Shown one piece after another: positions 12,014-24,070 of a stretch of DNA of 64,000 nucleotides. This DNA is from Viola odorata (lineage: Eukaryota; Streptophyta; Magnoliopsida; Malpighiales; Violaceae). Location of the stretch: NCBI GenBank assembly GCA_963691705.1, contig OY829539.1, positions 19,204,407 through 19,268,406 of the forward strand. The letters are read 5' to 3'. The notes under the pieces were generated by a model. It did no database searches. It was not told the origin of the DNA and worked only from the letters and a program-made list of their open reading frames with translations. A program made the position numbers and the translations under genes. Within the stretch, counting starts at the first letter, position 1, and each line of letters starts with the position of its first letter.

Positions 12014-12729
12014 CAAATTGACCAATTTGATCAACTTTAAGAATTGGGTGGCGAATTCATTCAAATATAAAGTTCAGTGGTTAAACAAGAAATTTTTATA
12101 GTCTTCTGGCCAATTTATTTTTATTGATCAAGAGGCAACATTTGGTTCCAATAACAAATCAAAATCAATATATGAAAAAAGAGTGAGAGGAATAATATTT
12201 TTTGTCTTTATCTATTTTCTACAGTCTTTTAACGATTTTGGACTCTCTTTGTTCTTTCTTTTTTTCTTATGACATTTGTGTCCTATTGACACGAGGGAGA
12301 AGGATGGTTGGATTAAAAAATCTCTTTTATTACACATGTCAGTGGTGTATCAAATAACAAAAGTTGTAAAGTGCCCTAAGTGCATACCTGTTAGTTCCTT
12401 GGTAGCCACTACGCGTATTGATAGAGGAGCCTAAAATTGTTCTTCACTCACAGTCAAAATGATTCGTAAAGTTTAGAAGAAAGGAGGATGGCTGGAGTAC
12501 TTCCAACCATGTCTACAAGTTTATCACTACCTTCATCAAGCTGACAAACAAAACTCAGAACCGCTTCTTCAAGTAAGGTTGATTTTCTTTATGAAATCAA
12601 TTATTTATTTAAGGAAGAAAAAATCTCAAATACTGAACTACCCCATGTAAATCCTTATCTCACTTTTTACTAAACCTGTTACTTCCTATATAAAATATAT
12701 TTATAACCTTAACAAATACCAACCCAAAA
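12014..12729. other. Gene-free spacer
   Basis: AT-rich sequence between the foldback element and the pararetrovirus remains. No convincing coding or repeat structure was seen. Confidence 0.4.
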
Positions 12730-14854
12730 CCATAAAAGAGTACATACAAGCTTCTTATTTTGATCAATACTCAATCTCCTCAACTGAAACTGAACAGTTT
12801 GTTACACTTGAGATCCCTCCAGAACTTCTATGTAGCTAGATATCTCAAGACTATACTCATCTTTCATTTCGGTGTTATTCGCTTAGCTCTTACCTATCAT
12901 GGTTGTAAAGGTCTTTCTATTACAGCTAGAGTTGCTCTTTTAGACACTAGGTTCTTGGAAGATCAACATGTTTGCATTGAAGCAATCGAGATGAATCTTA
13001 ATATGGGGACTGTATTTGTCACAATATTCCCAAGTTTAATATGTTTCTGAAGGATGATAAACTACGTGGAGCACTTAAAGTCCGGTTTCAAATTATTGGA
13101 GCCCCCTAGGTTTCAAATTCCATCATTGCTATTCTTTATTATCAGGTGGTGTATCCTATGCAAAATCATGCTCTTGATTTAGCCCAGACCTCATCCAACG
13201 AAGCCTTGCTGATCTTGGCGGAACGCAACAACACACCTACATGCATCCATATTCCTCGCCAAATACCAAGATCAGAGCTCATCAAGTTACTCCCTGATGC
13301 ATGGGTCACCAACTACGAGAGATTCCATGAGAATTATCAACCTATACAGTACAGTGAACCCAAATTCAAAAGATCTAATGATGGCACAGTCACCATCCAA
13401 ATCACTCGAGACAAAGAACAACCGACGCCTGCAGTTTTCCAAACACAGATGATGATGGAGCCAATTTCTCTAGATGACCTTATGATGGAGATATCACTTG
13501 GTTATGTGGTACCAAGCGAGCCACCAATCTTACGATTCTAATATTACGACAATTCAGTCTATATGTTCAAGGATGAAAACGGTCATTGCTTCTTCGACGC
13601 ATGTGATTATGATGATTGCTACTGAAATTTTGTCACAACAAATGACGATAACGATAATGCATATGACCCTACATGGAAGATTCCATAACAAAAGAAGAAG
13701 TCTCAATCACCCTGCAAAAAACTCAAAGCACGCCATGACAAAGGCGACTTTGAGATAAATATGCTCGGTCAACCTTCTAGAAAATTTGACTATCTTCTCA
13801 AGTATTCTGCACCACCGATGTATCCTTCAACTACACTGCCAACAGACTCTTGTAAATCATGGAAGATAGATCCTTCACCACTAGCTACTCCTACGCCTTT
13901 TCCTTGTTACAAAGCAGCCCTCAAGGAGATAAAGAAGAAGTCCCCACTTCCAGTAATACAACATATTTTATGTTTTCACCTATAGATTTCCTCCTCTACA
14001 TAAATCTGTTAATGCTCGTGGAAACAAAAGGATGCCCAATATCTCTACAACATTTAGTTATACAGAAGGTGGCAGACAACATAGCTCAGCAGCTAAAGCA
14101 GTTCTCAATTGGCAGACATAACGTTATTGCTCAAAACACTGCTTTAGCTTAGTTATCTACTCGTGTTGATAGAGTTGAAAGAAAATTAGAAGAAGGTTTT
14201 TCAGCAAACGCCAAGCCATTAAAACAACTCCAAATCCATTTAAAGAAGGTTGAAAATGATTTCAACTTTGTAATGCCTCTAAATCTTGAAGCTAAATAAA
14301 AAGAAAAGGAGATCTGGATTCTGAAAGCTCAAATCTAGATACTTAAAGGTGAAAACCCCTCACAACCTCCTACTACTATACCCTCACATATATTTACCCC
14401 TACACCACTACAATCATGGGAAAAGACACAACCATATCCACCTACTACCTAAATATTCTACATACGAGACCCTACTGAAACAACAAAATACTATGGAACC
14501 CATGAGACACTCTTACATAAGCTTCATACTTCACAAAAGTCCTCCGAACAGACAAGGAAAAGCAAATGTGCCAGCCTTTGAAGGAAAGTCATCTTCTCCA
14601 GATCATGCTGACCGAATGATGATCAAATCTGCATTGCCAAATCCCATTCAGAGCTTTCCTTATCAATGTTAGATATTACCACAAGTCTCGCTTGCAACAA
14701 AGACTCTGATTTTGAATTAGATTTATCTAACATAAATCTTTCAGATTACTTAGAGTTCTTAGATTCCTCAAGCTCAAATGAGTCCTACTCTGAGTAGTTC
14801 ATGAATCAGCCTCCTCAATTCCACACAGATATACCCAATTCAAACGGCGAAAGT
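12730..14854 (+). pseudogene. Endogenous pararetrovirus-like remains, movement-protein side
   Basis: Plus-strand fragments at 12760-13050 and 13146-13541 resemble the movement-protein domain of plant Caulimoviridae, closest in my recognition to petuvirus/florendovirus-type endogenous copies: an ALLDTRF motif, a GTVFVTIFP-like strand, then the IPRQIPR and WVTNYE motifs. Frame shifts and stops break it several times, and 13550-14850 is only patchily readable. The copy cannot encode a working protein. It is split by the copia element at 14855 and resumes at 18853. Confidence 0.6.
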
Positions 14855-15087
14855 TGTTGGGTATGTGGAGTCTGATATACCACATCGCTAACGTAGGGAA
14901 TGGAGGTCGGCCCTTTCCCTATATATATAGACTCTCTTGTAATTGTAAAACTAACGAATATTAAGACTGTGCGGTTTGTGGAGTGCGGCTATACCGATAC
15001 CACATTAATCCTTTTGTCTTGTCTATTGTTGTTTATCTTTCACAATCTAGGTTATCTTACGGTCTCCTACTCAGGTAATTCCTAACA
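14855..15087 (+). repeat. 5' LTR of the copia element (233 bp)
   Basis: Direct-repeat partner of 18610-18852, which has an extra 10 bp near its middle. A TATATATA box lies at 14922-14929, giving a plus-strand promoter. Confidence 0.95.
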
Positions 15088-15121
15088 AATGGTAGCGGAG
15101 CAAGGCTAGCAAGTAGGAGCG

Positions 15122-18100
15122 ATGGTAGACAATGGGAAGATAAAGATCGACAAGTTTGATGGGACAGACTTTGGATTTTGGAAGATGCAAGTCAAGGATT
15201 TGTTGTATCAGAAGAAGCTGCACGAACCGTTAGAGGAGAAAAAGCCAGAGGCGATGAAACAACAAGATTGGGACTTATTGGATAGGCAGCCTCTGGGTGT
15301 GATACGGTTGACACTGGCGAAGAACGTTGCTTACAACATCGTTGGTGAGAAGACTACGCACGGACTAATAAAGACGTTATCAAATCTGTACGAGAAGCCC
15401 TCTGCAACTAATAAGGTATATTTGATTCGTCTATTAGTCAATACGAGGATGAAAGAAGGTGGTTCTATTGCTGATCATGTGAATGAATTTAATTCTATAC
15501 TATCTAGATTAGTTTTCGTTGAGATTAAACTCGATGATGAAGTACAGGCCTTGTTGTTGTTGTCCTCGTTACCTGACAGCTGGTTAGGGTTTGTCACAGT
15601 AGTTAGCAGTTCGTCTGAGACTACTAAGCTAACGTTCATAGGAATTCGCAACTCAATTCTTGGAGAAGACATCCGTAAGAGGATTTTTGGGGAATCATCG
15701 GGCTCTTTGTTGAGTATGGATGGTAGAGGCAGACAAGTTGTGAAGGAGAATTTGGTTGTTACTCGTGGTGATAAGGTTAGAACTCTTTATACTATGGAAC
15801 AATCATGTGATGAGGTTAATGCAGTTACTGATGATGTTGGTCCATCGACTCTTTGGCACCAAAGGCTTGGGCATATGAGTCAGAAGGGTATGAAGTTGCT
15901 AGTTTCTAAAGGCAAGATTCCGGAAATGAAGAATGTGGAAGTTGGATTCTGTGAACCATGTGTGTTTGGGAAGCAGAAATGAGTTACTTTTGCAAAATCA
16001 GAGAATGCACCCAAGTCTGGGAAGTTAGAGCTAGTTCATACAGATGTGTACGGACCGACTACAGTTACCTCTTTGGGAGGATCACGCTACTATGTCACTT
16101 TCATTGATGATGCCACTAGAAAGGTATGGGTTTATTTTCTGAAAAATAAATCTGACGTGTTTGAAACCTTTAAGAAGTGGAAGGCAGAAGTTGAAAACCA
16201 GACAGGGTTGAAGATTAAGAGCCTGAAATCAGATAATGGGGGTGAATACAGCAGTGATGAGTTCAAAACCTATTGTGTAGAACACAGAATTAGAATGATA
16301 AAGACTATTCCTGAGACACCGCAGCAGAATGGAGTTGCAGAGCGAATGAATAGGAATTTGAATGAGAGAGCCAAGAGTATGAGGATACATGTAGGATTGC
16401 CAAAGATGTTTTGGGTAGATGCAGTTAGTACAGTGGCATATCTCATTAACAGAGGACCCTCAGTTCCTTTGGGGTTCAAGATTCCTGAGGAAGAGTGGCA
16501 AGAAAAAGAGGTAAATCTCTCACACCTGAGAGTTTTTAGTTGTGTTTCTTATATGCGGGTTAAAGATTCTGACAGGGATAAGCTTGATCCTAAAGCAAAG
16601 AAGGTTACTTTTATTGGCTATGGCTTAGATGAGATGGGATACCGTTTTTGGGATGAGTTGACCAGGAAAGTCATTAGAAGCAGAGATGTCACCTTCAATG
16701 AGAATGCAGTGTATAAGGATAAGTTTGTGGCAGATTCTGAAACTACAAAGGAACAAGAAATTAAAGAGCAGATTGTGTTGGAAGACATTACAAAGGATGT
16801 TCTTGCAGGGGACAGTAGGAGTTTGGAAAACAGAGATGCTGAGGAGGCAGTCCCAATTGCCCCAGATGTTGCAGTAAGAAGATCAAATAGAGTTTCCCGA
16901 CCGCCACAAAGATACTCTCCTTCAGCTTATTACTTGCTTTTGACTGAGGATGGTGAGCCTGAGAGTTATTCAGAGGCAATGCAGATGGATGAGTCAGTTC
17001 AGTGGGAGCTAGCCATGAACGAGGAGATGAGTTCGCTTGAGAAGAATGAGACTTGGTCGTTGACTAAGTTACCAGCAGGAAAGAAGGCTTTGCAGAATAA
17101 ATGAGTGTTCAAGATTAAAGAAGAACTTGATGGCAACAAGAGATACAAGGCAAGGTTAGTGGTGAAAGGTTTTCAGCAGGAAAAGGGCATTGACTATAAT
17201 GAGATTTTTTCTCCGGTTGTCAAGATGACTACTATCAGACTTGTTTTGGGTATCGTGGCTGCAGAGGAATTACATATAGAGCAGCTAGATGTGAAGACCG
17301 CATTCTTACATGGTGATCTTGAGGAGGACATTTATATGACACAACCAGAGGGGTTCCCGGTAGCTGGGAAAGAAGACATGGTTTGCAAGTTGAAAAAGAG
17401 CTTGTATCGTTTGAAGCAAGCACCAAGACAGTGGTGCTTGAAGCTTGACAGCTTTATGATGAGGAGTAGGTACACGAGGAGTACTATGGATCATTGTTGC
17501 TATGTTAAGCAATTTGATTCATCTTATATTATATTGTTGTTGTATGTTGATGACATGTTAATCGCAGGATCTGACATGAGAGAAATCAACAAGTTGAAGA
17601 GACAGATGTCTCTAGATTTTGAGATGAAGGATTTGGGTCCCTCAAAGCAGATACTTGGTATGAGCATCATCAGAGACAGAAGTGAAGGTACTCTAAAATT
17701 ATCGCAAGAGAAGTACATTGGGAAGGTGTTAAATAAGTTTAACCTCCAAGATACGAAGATTAGAAGTACGCCATTGGGAGCCCACTTCAATCTCACAAAG
17801 AAGCAGTCACCTCAAATGGATGAAGACAAGGAAGAAATGGCTAATGTTCCGTATGCATCTGCAGTTGGTAGTTTGATGTATGCTATGGTGTGCATGAGAC
17901 CAAACATTGCTTATGCAGTGGGAGTTGTTAGCAGATTCATGTCTAATCCTGGGAGAGAGCATTGGGAGGCGGTTAAGTGGCTGTTATGCTACTTGAAAGG
18001 TACCTCTAAGGTTGCATTATGTTTCCGTAGGAAAGATGTAATCTTGGAAGGATTCACTGATGCAGATTTGGGTGGTTGTGAGGATACAAGAAAGAGTACT

Positions 18101-18505
18101 ACGGGATATACTTTCACTTTGGGTGGCACAACAGTTAGTTGGATGTCTCGACTTCAAAAGAGTGTTGCTCTTTCAACCACGGAAGTAGAGTACATGGCTA
18201 TTTCAGAAGCCAACAAGGAAATAATTTGGTTGAAGAATTTTCTTGAGGAGTTGGGCAAGAAACAGGAAGACAACGTTCTGTACAGTGACAGTCAGAGTGT
18301 CATTCATCCTGCGAAGAATCCTGTGTTTCATGCTAGGAAAAAATATATCCAGTTGAGATATCACTTTATCAGGGAGTTGATTAGTGATGGTACTTTGTCC
18401 TTGAAGAAAATCCTTGGTTCAAGGAATCCAACAGATATGCTGACCAAGGTGGTTACTAAAGAGAAGTTGAAGTTTTGCATAACTTCAACTGGCCTTCGGA
18501 ACTGA
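15122..18505 (+). pseudogene. Copia gag-pol with internal deletion and two nonsense codons
   Basis: One reading frame runs from the ATG at 15122 to the TAA before 18506, broken only by TGA at 15980-15982 and TGA at 17102-17104. The gag (FDGTDFGFWKMQ) is followed almost directly by the pre-integrase HHCC finger (LWHQRLGH..C..C). The gag zinc knuckle and the aspartic protease that normally lie between are missing, so an in-frame deletion has fused gag to integrase. The DDE integrase core is present (HTDVYGP, SDNGGEY, NGVAERMNR), then RT with YVDDM, then RNase H ending in VALSTTEVEYMA. Without protease and with two stops the copy is not autonomous. Confidence 0.93.
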
Positions 18506-18609
18506 CTGTTGAAGAAGGCTCAGCACATATAGAGTTGCTTAATTTTGTTGGGTTTTACTAGAGTTACATGAGTGAGAGTGGACCTGTGATCAGTCTCCAA
18601 GTGGGAGAT

Positions 18610-18852
18610 TGTTGGGTATGTGGAGTCTGATATACCACATCACTAACGTAGGGAATGGAGGTCGGCCCTTTCCCTATATATATAGACTCTCTTGTAATTG
18701 TAAAACTAACGAATATTAAGACTAATAATATTTGTGCGGTTTGTGGAGTGCGGCTAGACCGATACCACGTTAATCCTTTTATCTTGTCTATTGTCGTTTA
18801 TCTTTCTCAATCTAGGTTATCTTGCGATCTCCTACTCAGGTAATTCCTAACA
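18610..18852 (+). repeat. 3' LTR of the copia element (243 bp)
   Basis: Matches the 5' LTR end to end apart from about 8 substitutions and a 10-bp AATAATATTT insertion. It is followed directly by the AAAGT target duplication. Confidence 0.95.
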
Positions 18853-19960
18853 AAAGTGTACTCAATAACGAAGCGCAACCACCAAGTACTCCAGGCGCTC
18901 AACCAACTCATGCTTTTCCTTCAGGCACTAAGCTTACTTTTGCCTTATATGATGTACTACTATCAAAATTGAGGGAAAGACTCGATGAATTCCTGGTATG
19001 GATCCATCTTGAAAGAACAAAGCCATGCGCTACGTTGTATCCTATTCTCCATAATTTTGCCTCTCAATTCATTGGCATGTTATATGATTGGTGGCTATCA
19101 TTAGGAGAATACCAAAACGTTGCAGTTCTTTCAACTCCCCTCGGCGACAGAAGCAATTCATGCTATCCATCAGGAGTTCTTTGTAAAGAATGAGGATCAC
19201 ATTGATCTTCAACGTGATGAGTCCTTCAAGATGAAATGTTGTTCTTCTGAATGCAAAGATTTAATCTACCACTACTGACAAATGATGAAACGGTTCTACC
19301 TATTATGTGGGTCGCCATATCCAAATTTTAAGCAAGCATTCCTCTCATAAATTCTAGATCAACTCAGCGATAAAATCCTCATAACTCTCAAAATGCAAGG
19401 AAAACAAGTCACTCAGGCTTCCATGGTGAAGTTGTACCAAGCAATGCTCAAATCTCTCGAGAAGCTTTCCATAACCAAGAAGCTAGTCAAAGACTTTCTT
19501 AAGGGATGTCCTTTTCTTCAAAAAACTTACAGAAGACTAGACTTGTCAACTCATGTCATTGCGGCAACAAAAATAAGTATCGCAAGAAGGCATACCCACT
19601 ACCACAACTGAATAGAAAGATGAAAACGCTTCATAACTTTCAAGAAACCACAATGGAGGTTCCTAAGGCGAAACTCTTCAAAGTAAAATTTTTATCGTTG
19701 TTTTATCTGCAAAAGAAATGTCATTTTGCCAAACAATACCAGCAGAAGATGATCCCTACAACAAAGATGATCAAAGGGATATATACTTGTATCAAAGTCG
19801 TTGTCAACAATGATGATCTTGAGTCAATCTTCTCGGTTGATGATGAACATATGCAAAAGGTACACTTAGTGAACAACTGTGGAAGTATACCTACATCCTG
19901 CCATATTAACTCTATAGAAAACAATGGTGGATCATGCGCTTGAATAGAACCAGTGAATTC
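18853..19960 (+). pseudogene. Endogenous pararetrovirus-like remains, coat-protein side
   Basis: This continues the sequence interrupted by the copia element. A fragment at 18950-19150 has the KLRERLDEF and LHNFASQFIGMLYDWW-type pattern of the caulimovirid coat-protein region. Weak basic and Cys/His-bearing fragments near 19550-19760 could be the zinc-knuckle end. Stops and frame shifts are frequent. No reverse transcriptase was recognised downstream, so the copy is partial as well as decayed. Confidence 0.55.
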
Positions 19961-20876
19961 TAGGCAATCCGATCATACCTCAATGTTAGATAGTTGGCTA
20001 TCCGTCGACATTTGCACTACTTTTTTGAACCACCGAACCTTCCGCGGCTGAAACCCCATAGAAGTGCGGTACCCGCAAAGATGCATAAAGAAGACAATTT
20101 CCCAAATAGTCCCTTGCTACAATCCCGAAACCTACTACTATCTGACCAATTGCTACATCTATGTTAATACAAATCGTTGATTCTCTTGGAGGAGGCCATC
20201 TTAGATCTAAGTTTGGACCGTGCTAATGATTTTCCTAAGCCCTTAACATGTTGACATTCCTATATCAGGTGACTTAACTGCCAAACTTGCCTAGCAAATG
20301 AACAAGTTGACCATAAAATATATGGGCTTTATTGGTTCTACATTTAACTTATATGGATATTTTTACTGGATTTGAAGTAAATGGTAAAAATATGTAATTT
20401 GAACCGGTAAGTATTCATATATCATACCAAGCAAGTGAAAATGAATTAGAAACAAAGATTAAAAAAATAAAGGTTAACTGAAAGCCTATATTTTAAGATA
20501 TTTTTTTTATAAAAAAATAATTTAAACTTAAGGTCGTTATATGTTTATAATTTTTTTAGGAAAATAAATACAAATCTATATATTTTTTTTTCAAATACAA
20601 CTTAAGACTACGTGAATAACAATCACATATTTACATTTGAAATATATATAAATAATAACAATAACTAAAATAAGGAAGAATACATTATGAGATGTAATCT
20701 TTTATTACTTCAAATTTAAAATTGAGTCAAATTCTTAATTTTTTAAGGAAAACATAAATTTATACTCAAATTATTTGAAGTCGTATAGTATTTATGGTGT
20801 ATCCTATCCTAAATGTATTTAATCTATATTATACTTTTTAATATTACTTTCACGTGTCAGGCTGCAAAAGAAACTA
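19961..20876. other. Gene-free AT-rich stretch
   Basis: The first 300 bp may be further unrecognisable pararetrovirus sequence. The rest is AT-rich with no frame, repeat boundary or RNA gene that I can support. Confidence 0.4.
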
Positions 20877-21288
20877 CAGTTAAACCTCGATAAATGAATG
20901 CTCTTGGGACCAGAAAAAAATATTCGTTTAGTGAGTTTATTTACTTATCGATAAATGAATATATTATTCATTTATCGATAAATGAATTTTTATTCATTTA
21001 GATAGTATTTTTACATTTTTATTTTTTCGTATGATTATTTATTTTACATTTAATGTACAAATACGTATATAGACTATGTACATGCATCATGTACTTATAA
21101 GATTCTATGTATGGAATACTTAGAGTCTAAATACATGCAACATGTACTAATAATAATATTCTATGTATGGAATACTTAGAGACTAAGACAATGTACCTAA
21201 CCTACCTACAAACTACTATATATATTTTTCTAGAGTCTTGGTTTGGTAAATAATTCATTCTACTATATCTTTCTTAATATTCAGTCTG

Positions 21289-22845
21289 ATGGCTTCCGAT
21301 CACCAGTCAAAACCAACAACAAAATCAACTTTGACCGACCAGATAAGGAGGGCCATATGTGAGCATAAGAAGGAACAACCAAGTCTTACGCAAAAGGATA
21401 TGCAAGCATGGGTGAAGGAAAAGTTTGATTTGGATACCAGCCAAACTACAATATCAAATACACTCAAAAGATCAGCAGTGTATTTGTCGGAGGAGATGAA
21501 AAATAGCGATGCTAAGAGGCACAAGTCAGCTAAGTACCCCGATTTAGAGAAAGTTTTATATGAATGGTTTCTTCAAAGACAAGAAAAAGTGAATATGTCA
21601 GGAGAAATGATCCAAAGCAAAGCAAAAGAGTTTTTTCAAAAAATGTATGGTGAAACAAATCAAGAATTCAGCTTTTCGAGTGGATGGTTAGAATGTTTCA
21701 AGGCAAGATATTCAATCAAGTCCTACCGACGATTCGGTGAAAGCGGTTCCGTAAACATGGAGGACATTGAAAATGCTTTACCTGGAATACGGTCAAAATT
21801 AGACCAATTTCAGTTGAAAGATATTTACAATATGGATGAAACTGGATTATTTTATCGGTTAGAAGCTGACCATTCACTTGCCACAAAGTAGCTTGAAGGA
21901 CGAAAGAAAGACAAGGAGAGAATCACTGTTGCGGTTTGCTGTAATGGTGATGGATCCGACAAAGTACCCCTTTGGGTTATTGGTAAGTATGCAAAACCTA
22001 GATGCTTTAAAAATGTGAACATGAACAATCTTAGTTGCGAGTATCGGTTCAACAAGAAAGCTTGGATGACTGGTTTGCTTTTTCAAGAATTTTGCCATTG
22101 GTTTGATAAGAGAATGAATGACAGAAAGGTTCTCTTGTTAGTAGATAATTGCCCAGCTCATCCAAAGGTTGTTGAAGGGTTGAATAATGTAGAGTTACTT
22201 TTCTTGCCCCCTAACACAACGTCTAAAATTCAACCATGTGATGCTGGGATTATTCGGGCATTCAAACTTCATTATCGACGTCGTTATTATTCTAGCATCT
22301 TACAGAGCCTTGAAGTTGACTCATCAAATCTTGAAAAGATTAACATTTTGGATGCTATTAATTTTGCTACCATGGCTTGGAGATTTGATGTAAAGGAAAA
22401 AACAATTGCAAATTGTTTCCGGCATTGTAAGATACGGTTTGAAGATATTGATGTTCCCGAAGAAGAAGTTGATCAACTAGAAGAAGATATCCAAGGATTA
22501 ACGAATGTCATTTCTAATTTACGCTACAGAAATGTGATGGACGTCGAACATCTTTTGAACTATCCTAACGAGAATAATGCAGTTATGGAATTGCCTACAG
22601 ACGAAGAAATTATCGACTCCGTACTAAATGATGAGAATGATCCAGAACCAGATGATAGTGGCGTCACACCAAATGTGTCATCAAAAGAAGCCTTTCAAGC
22701 AGTAATCACCCTACGAAACTATTTGCTACAGCAGGAGCAGAATATTCCAGAAGTTGTGTTTGCACTAGAAAAAGTCGCAGATGTGATGCATTTTGGTGGA
22801 AGGAAAAAACAAACAACTTTAGACGCTTTTTTTGTGAAGAAATGA
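21289..22845 (+). pseudogene. pogo-type transposase, single in-frame stop
   Basis: The 519-codon frame from the ATG at 21289 to the TGA at 22843 is interrupted only by TAG at 21889-21891. The N-terminal 130 residues carry psq/CENP-B type helix-turn-helix DNA-binding domains (TLTDQIRRAICEH, LTQKDMQAWV, then the second half with EWFLQRQEK and FKARYSIKSYRR). The DDE_1 catalytic core has Asp183 in MDETG, Asp286 in LLVDNCPAH and Asp318 in PCDAGII, giving DD31D spacing typical of pogo. The C-terminus is acidic and ends with a basic TTLDAFFVKK tail. It probably encoded a working transposase until the nonsense change. Confidence 0.92.
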
Positions 22846-22895
22846 CTTCTTGTATGAACATTGTTGATTGGAAGAAATATTTTTGTTTTTAGGAT

Positions 22896-22909
22896 AAATA
22901 AATAAATAA

Positions 22910-22957
<48 letters not shown>
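22896..22957. repeat. AAAT and TA microsatellite
   Basis: A short (AAAT)n run passes into about 20 TA units just downstream of the transposase stop, inside the pogo-like element. Confidence 0.95.
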
Positions 22958-22959
<2 letters not shown>

Positions 22960-23283
22960 TATGAATTTTAATGATTATTCATTTATATTTACATGGGGTC
23001 TTTAAGGATTCAAAAAAAATTATTTGTTAATGCATTTAGCGAGGTTATTCATTTAGCCCATTTGCCCAAGTCGGGACCGGAGAAAATTATTCATTTGGCG
23101 AGGTTATTAGTTTATCGGACATTCATTTATCGAGGTTTAACTGTTGTTAGTGTTGCAGTGCAATAATACCCAATAGTGAAAGATATGTAACACAGTAACA
23201 GTGTCAACCAAGACACATCGTAAGATATTTACTACGCGTGCCCTCAATGTGTCTAAAACTTATTGTCTTTTAAAATTTTAATA

Positions 23284-23530
23284 TTCCCTCTGGTCCGAAA
23301 TGTATGACTTCCTCGCATCCCAATATTCAGTAGGGAACACATATCGAGGAGGCCGGATGAGGCACTATTTGACCCCAAAAAATTCCGTACTTTTTTTCGA
23401 ACGTACGTACTTCCGAGAAAAAATTCGGGGCAAAATTGTCTCAAATAATGACTGTTCTGACCGTCTTAAGATACGTTCCGGAACAGTAAAAGCAAATGGT
23501 AAAACGACATATATTTCGGACCGGAGGGAG
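23284..23530. mobile_element. Stowaway-type MITE, copy A (247 bp)
   Basis: Terminal inverted repeats TTCCCTCTGGTCCGAAAT / CGGACCGGAGGGAG are flanked by TA on both sides (23282-23283 and 23531-23532). The interior matches copy B at 55705-55964 in inverted orientation, including AATTCCGTACTTTTTTTCGA and CCCAATATTCAGTAGG. Confidence 0.92.
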
Positions 23531-24070
23531 TAACATTTTCATATATGTGAACGTATCAGGTCAAAAAAGGTAACAATCTGAATACTATTAGTGAATATAG
23601 TGTAATAGTTTCAAAACACAAAGGACAAATTAGTGAATACATACAATGTCAAAACACAAAGGAAAAATTAATGAATAATGTATTGTATGTATTGCTAATT
23701 GATGAGCCATTATAAAGCAACTTATTTTTTATTTAAAAAAAAAAATCCAATTCAACGAAAAATAAAAAATTCTCAAATTTTTTATCTTAAATCTTCAGGG
23801 TTCACCGTTCAGTATGTAATCAGCGTTGCGCTGCCTTCTCCATTTTTATTTAGCTTATTTTCTTCTCTTAGTTTATTATGTGTTATCTCGTTAAATTTAT
23901 AAACTAATATTTTTTGGGTTTCCATCAAATCTATTGCGTATTGAATCATCTTCTTACCTATTATTAGAGAAGATGGATGCGATACTGGATATGATAATGA
24001 AGTCACAAATCTGATAATGTTAGTGGCAAGATCGGTGATAAAACATTTTCAGGTTATTTATAATTTATTA

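Larger units (their letters stand above)
14855..18852 (+). mobile_element. Ty1/copia retrotransposon, complete ends, 3998 bp
   Basis: The LTRs at 14855-15087 and 18610-18852 both start TGTTGGG and end CCTAACA. The target duplication AAAGT is perfect (14850-14854 and 18853-18857). The primer site TGGTAGCGGAGC (15090-15101) resembles the initiator-Met tRNA type, and a purine tract (AAGTGGGAGA, 18599-18608) precedes the right LTR. By eye the LTRs differ by 8 substitutions and one 10-bp indel in about 233 bp, so the insertion is not recent. The domain order gag, integrase, RT, RNase H is that of Ty1/copia. Confidence 0.96.
20877..23143 (+). mobile_element. pogo/Lemi1-like DNA transposon (Tc1/mariner superfamily), 2267 bp
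   Basis: Terminal inverted repeats match over 24 bp: 20877-20900 begins CAGTTAAACCTCGATAAATG and 23120-23143 is its complement. This end resembles the Arabidopsis Emigrant/Lemi1 family. The left flank is TA and the right flank TT, a target TA with one change. Both ends also carry more copies of TTCATTTATCGA/TCGATAAATGAA-type words, probably transposase sites. A (TA)n microsatellite lies at about 22915-22957. The transposase has one stop codon, so the copy is close to intact. Confidence 0.93.

Noticed and set aside
13498..14672. Several small plus-strand frames between the movement-protein remains and the copia element
   Set aside because: Probably shifted fragments of the same decayed pararetrovirus polyprotein; no domain was clear enough to annotate separately.
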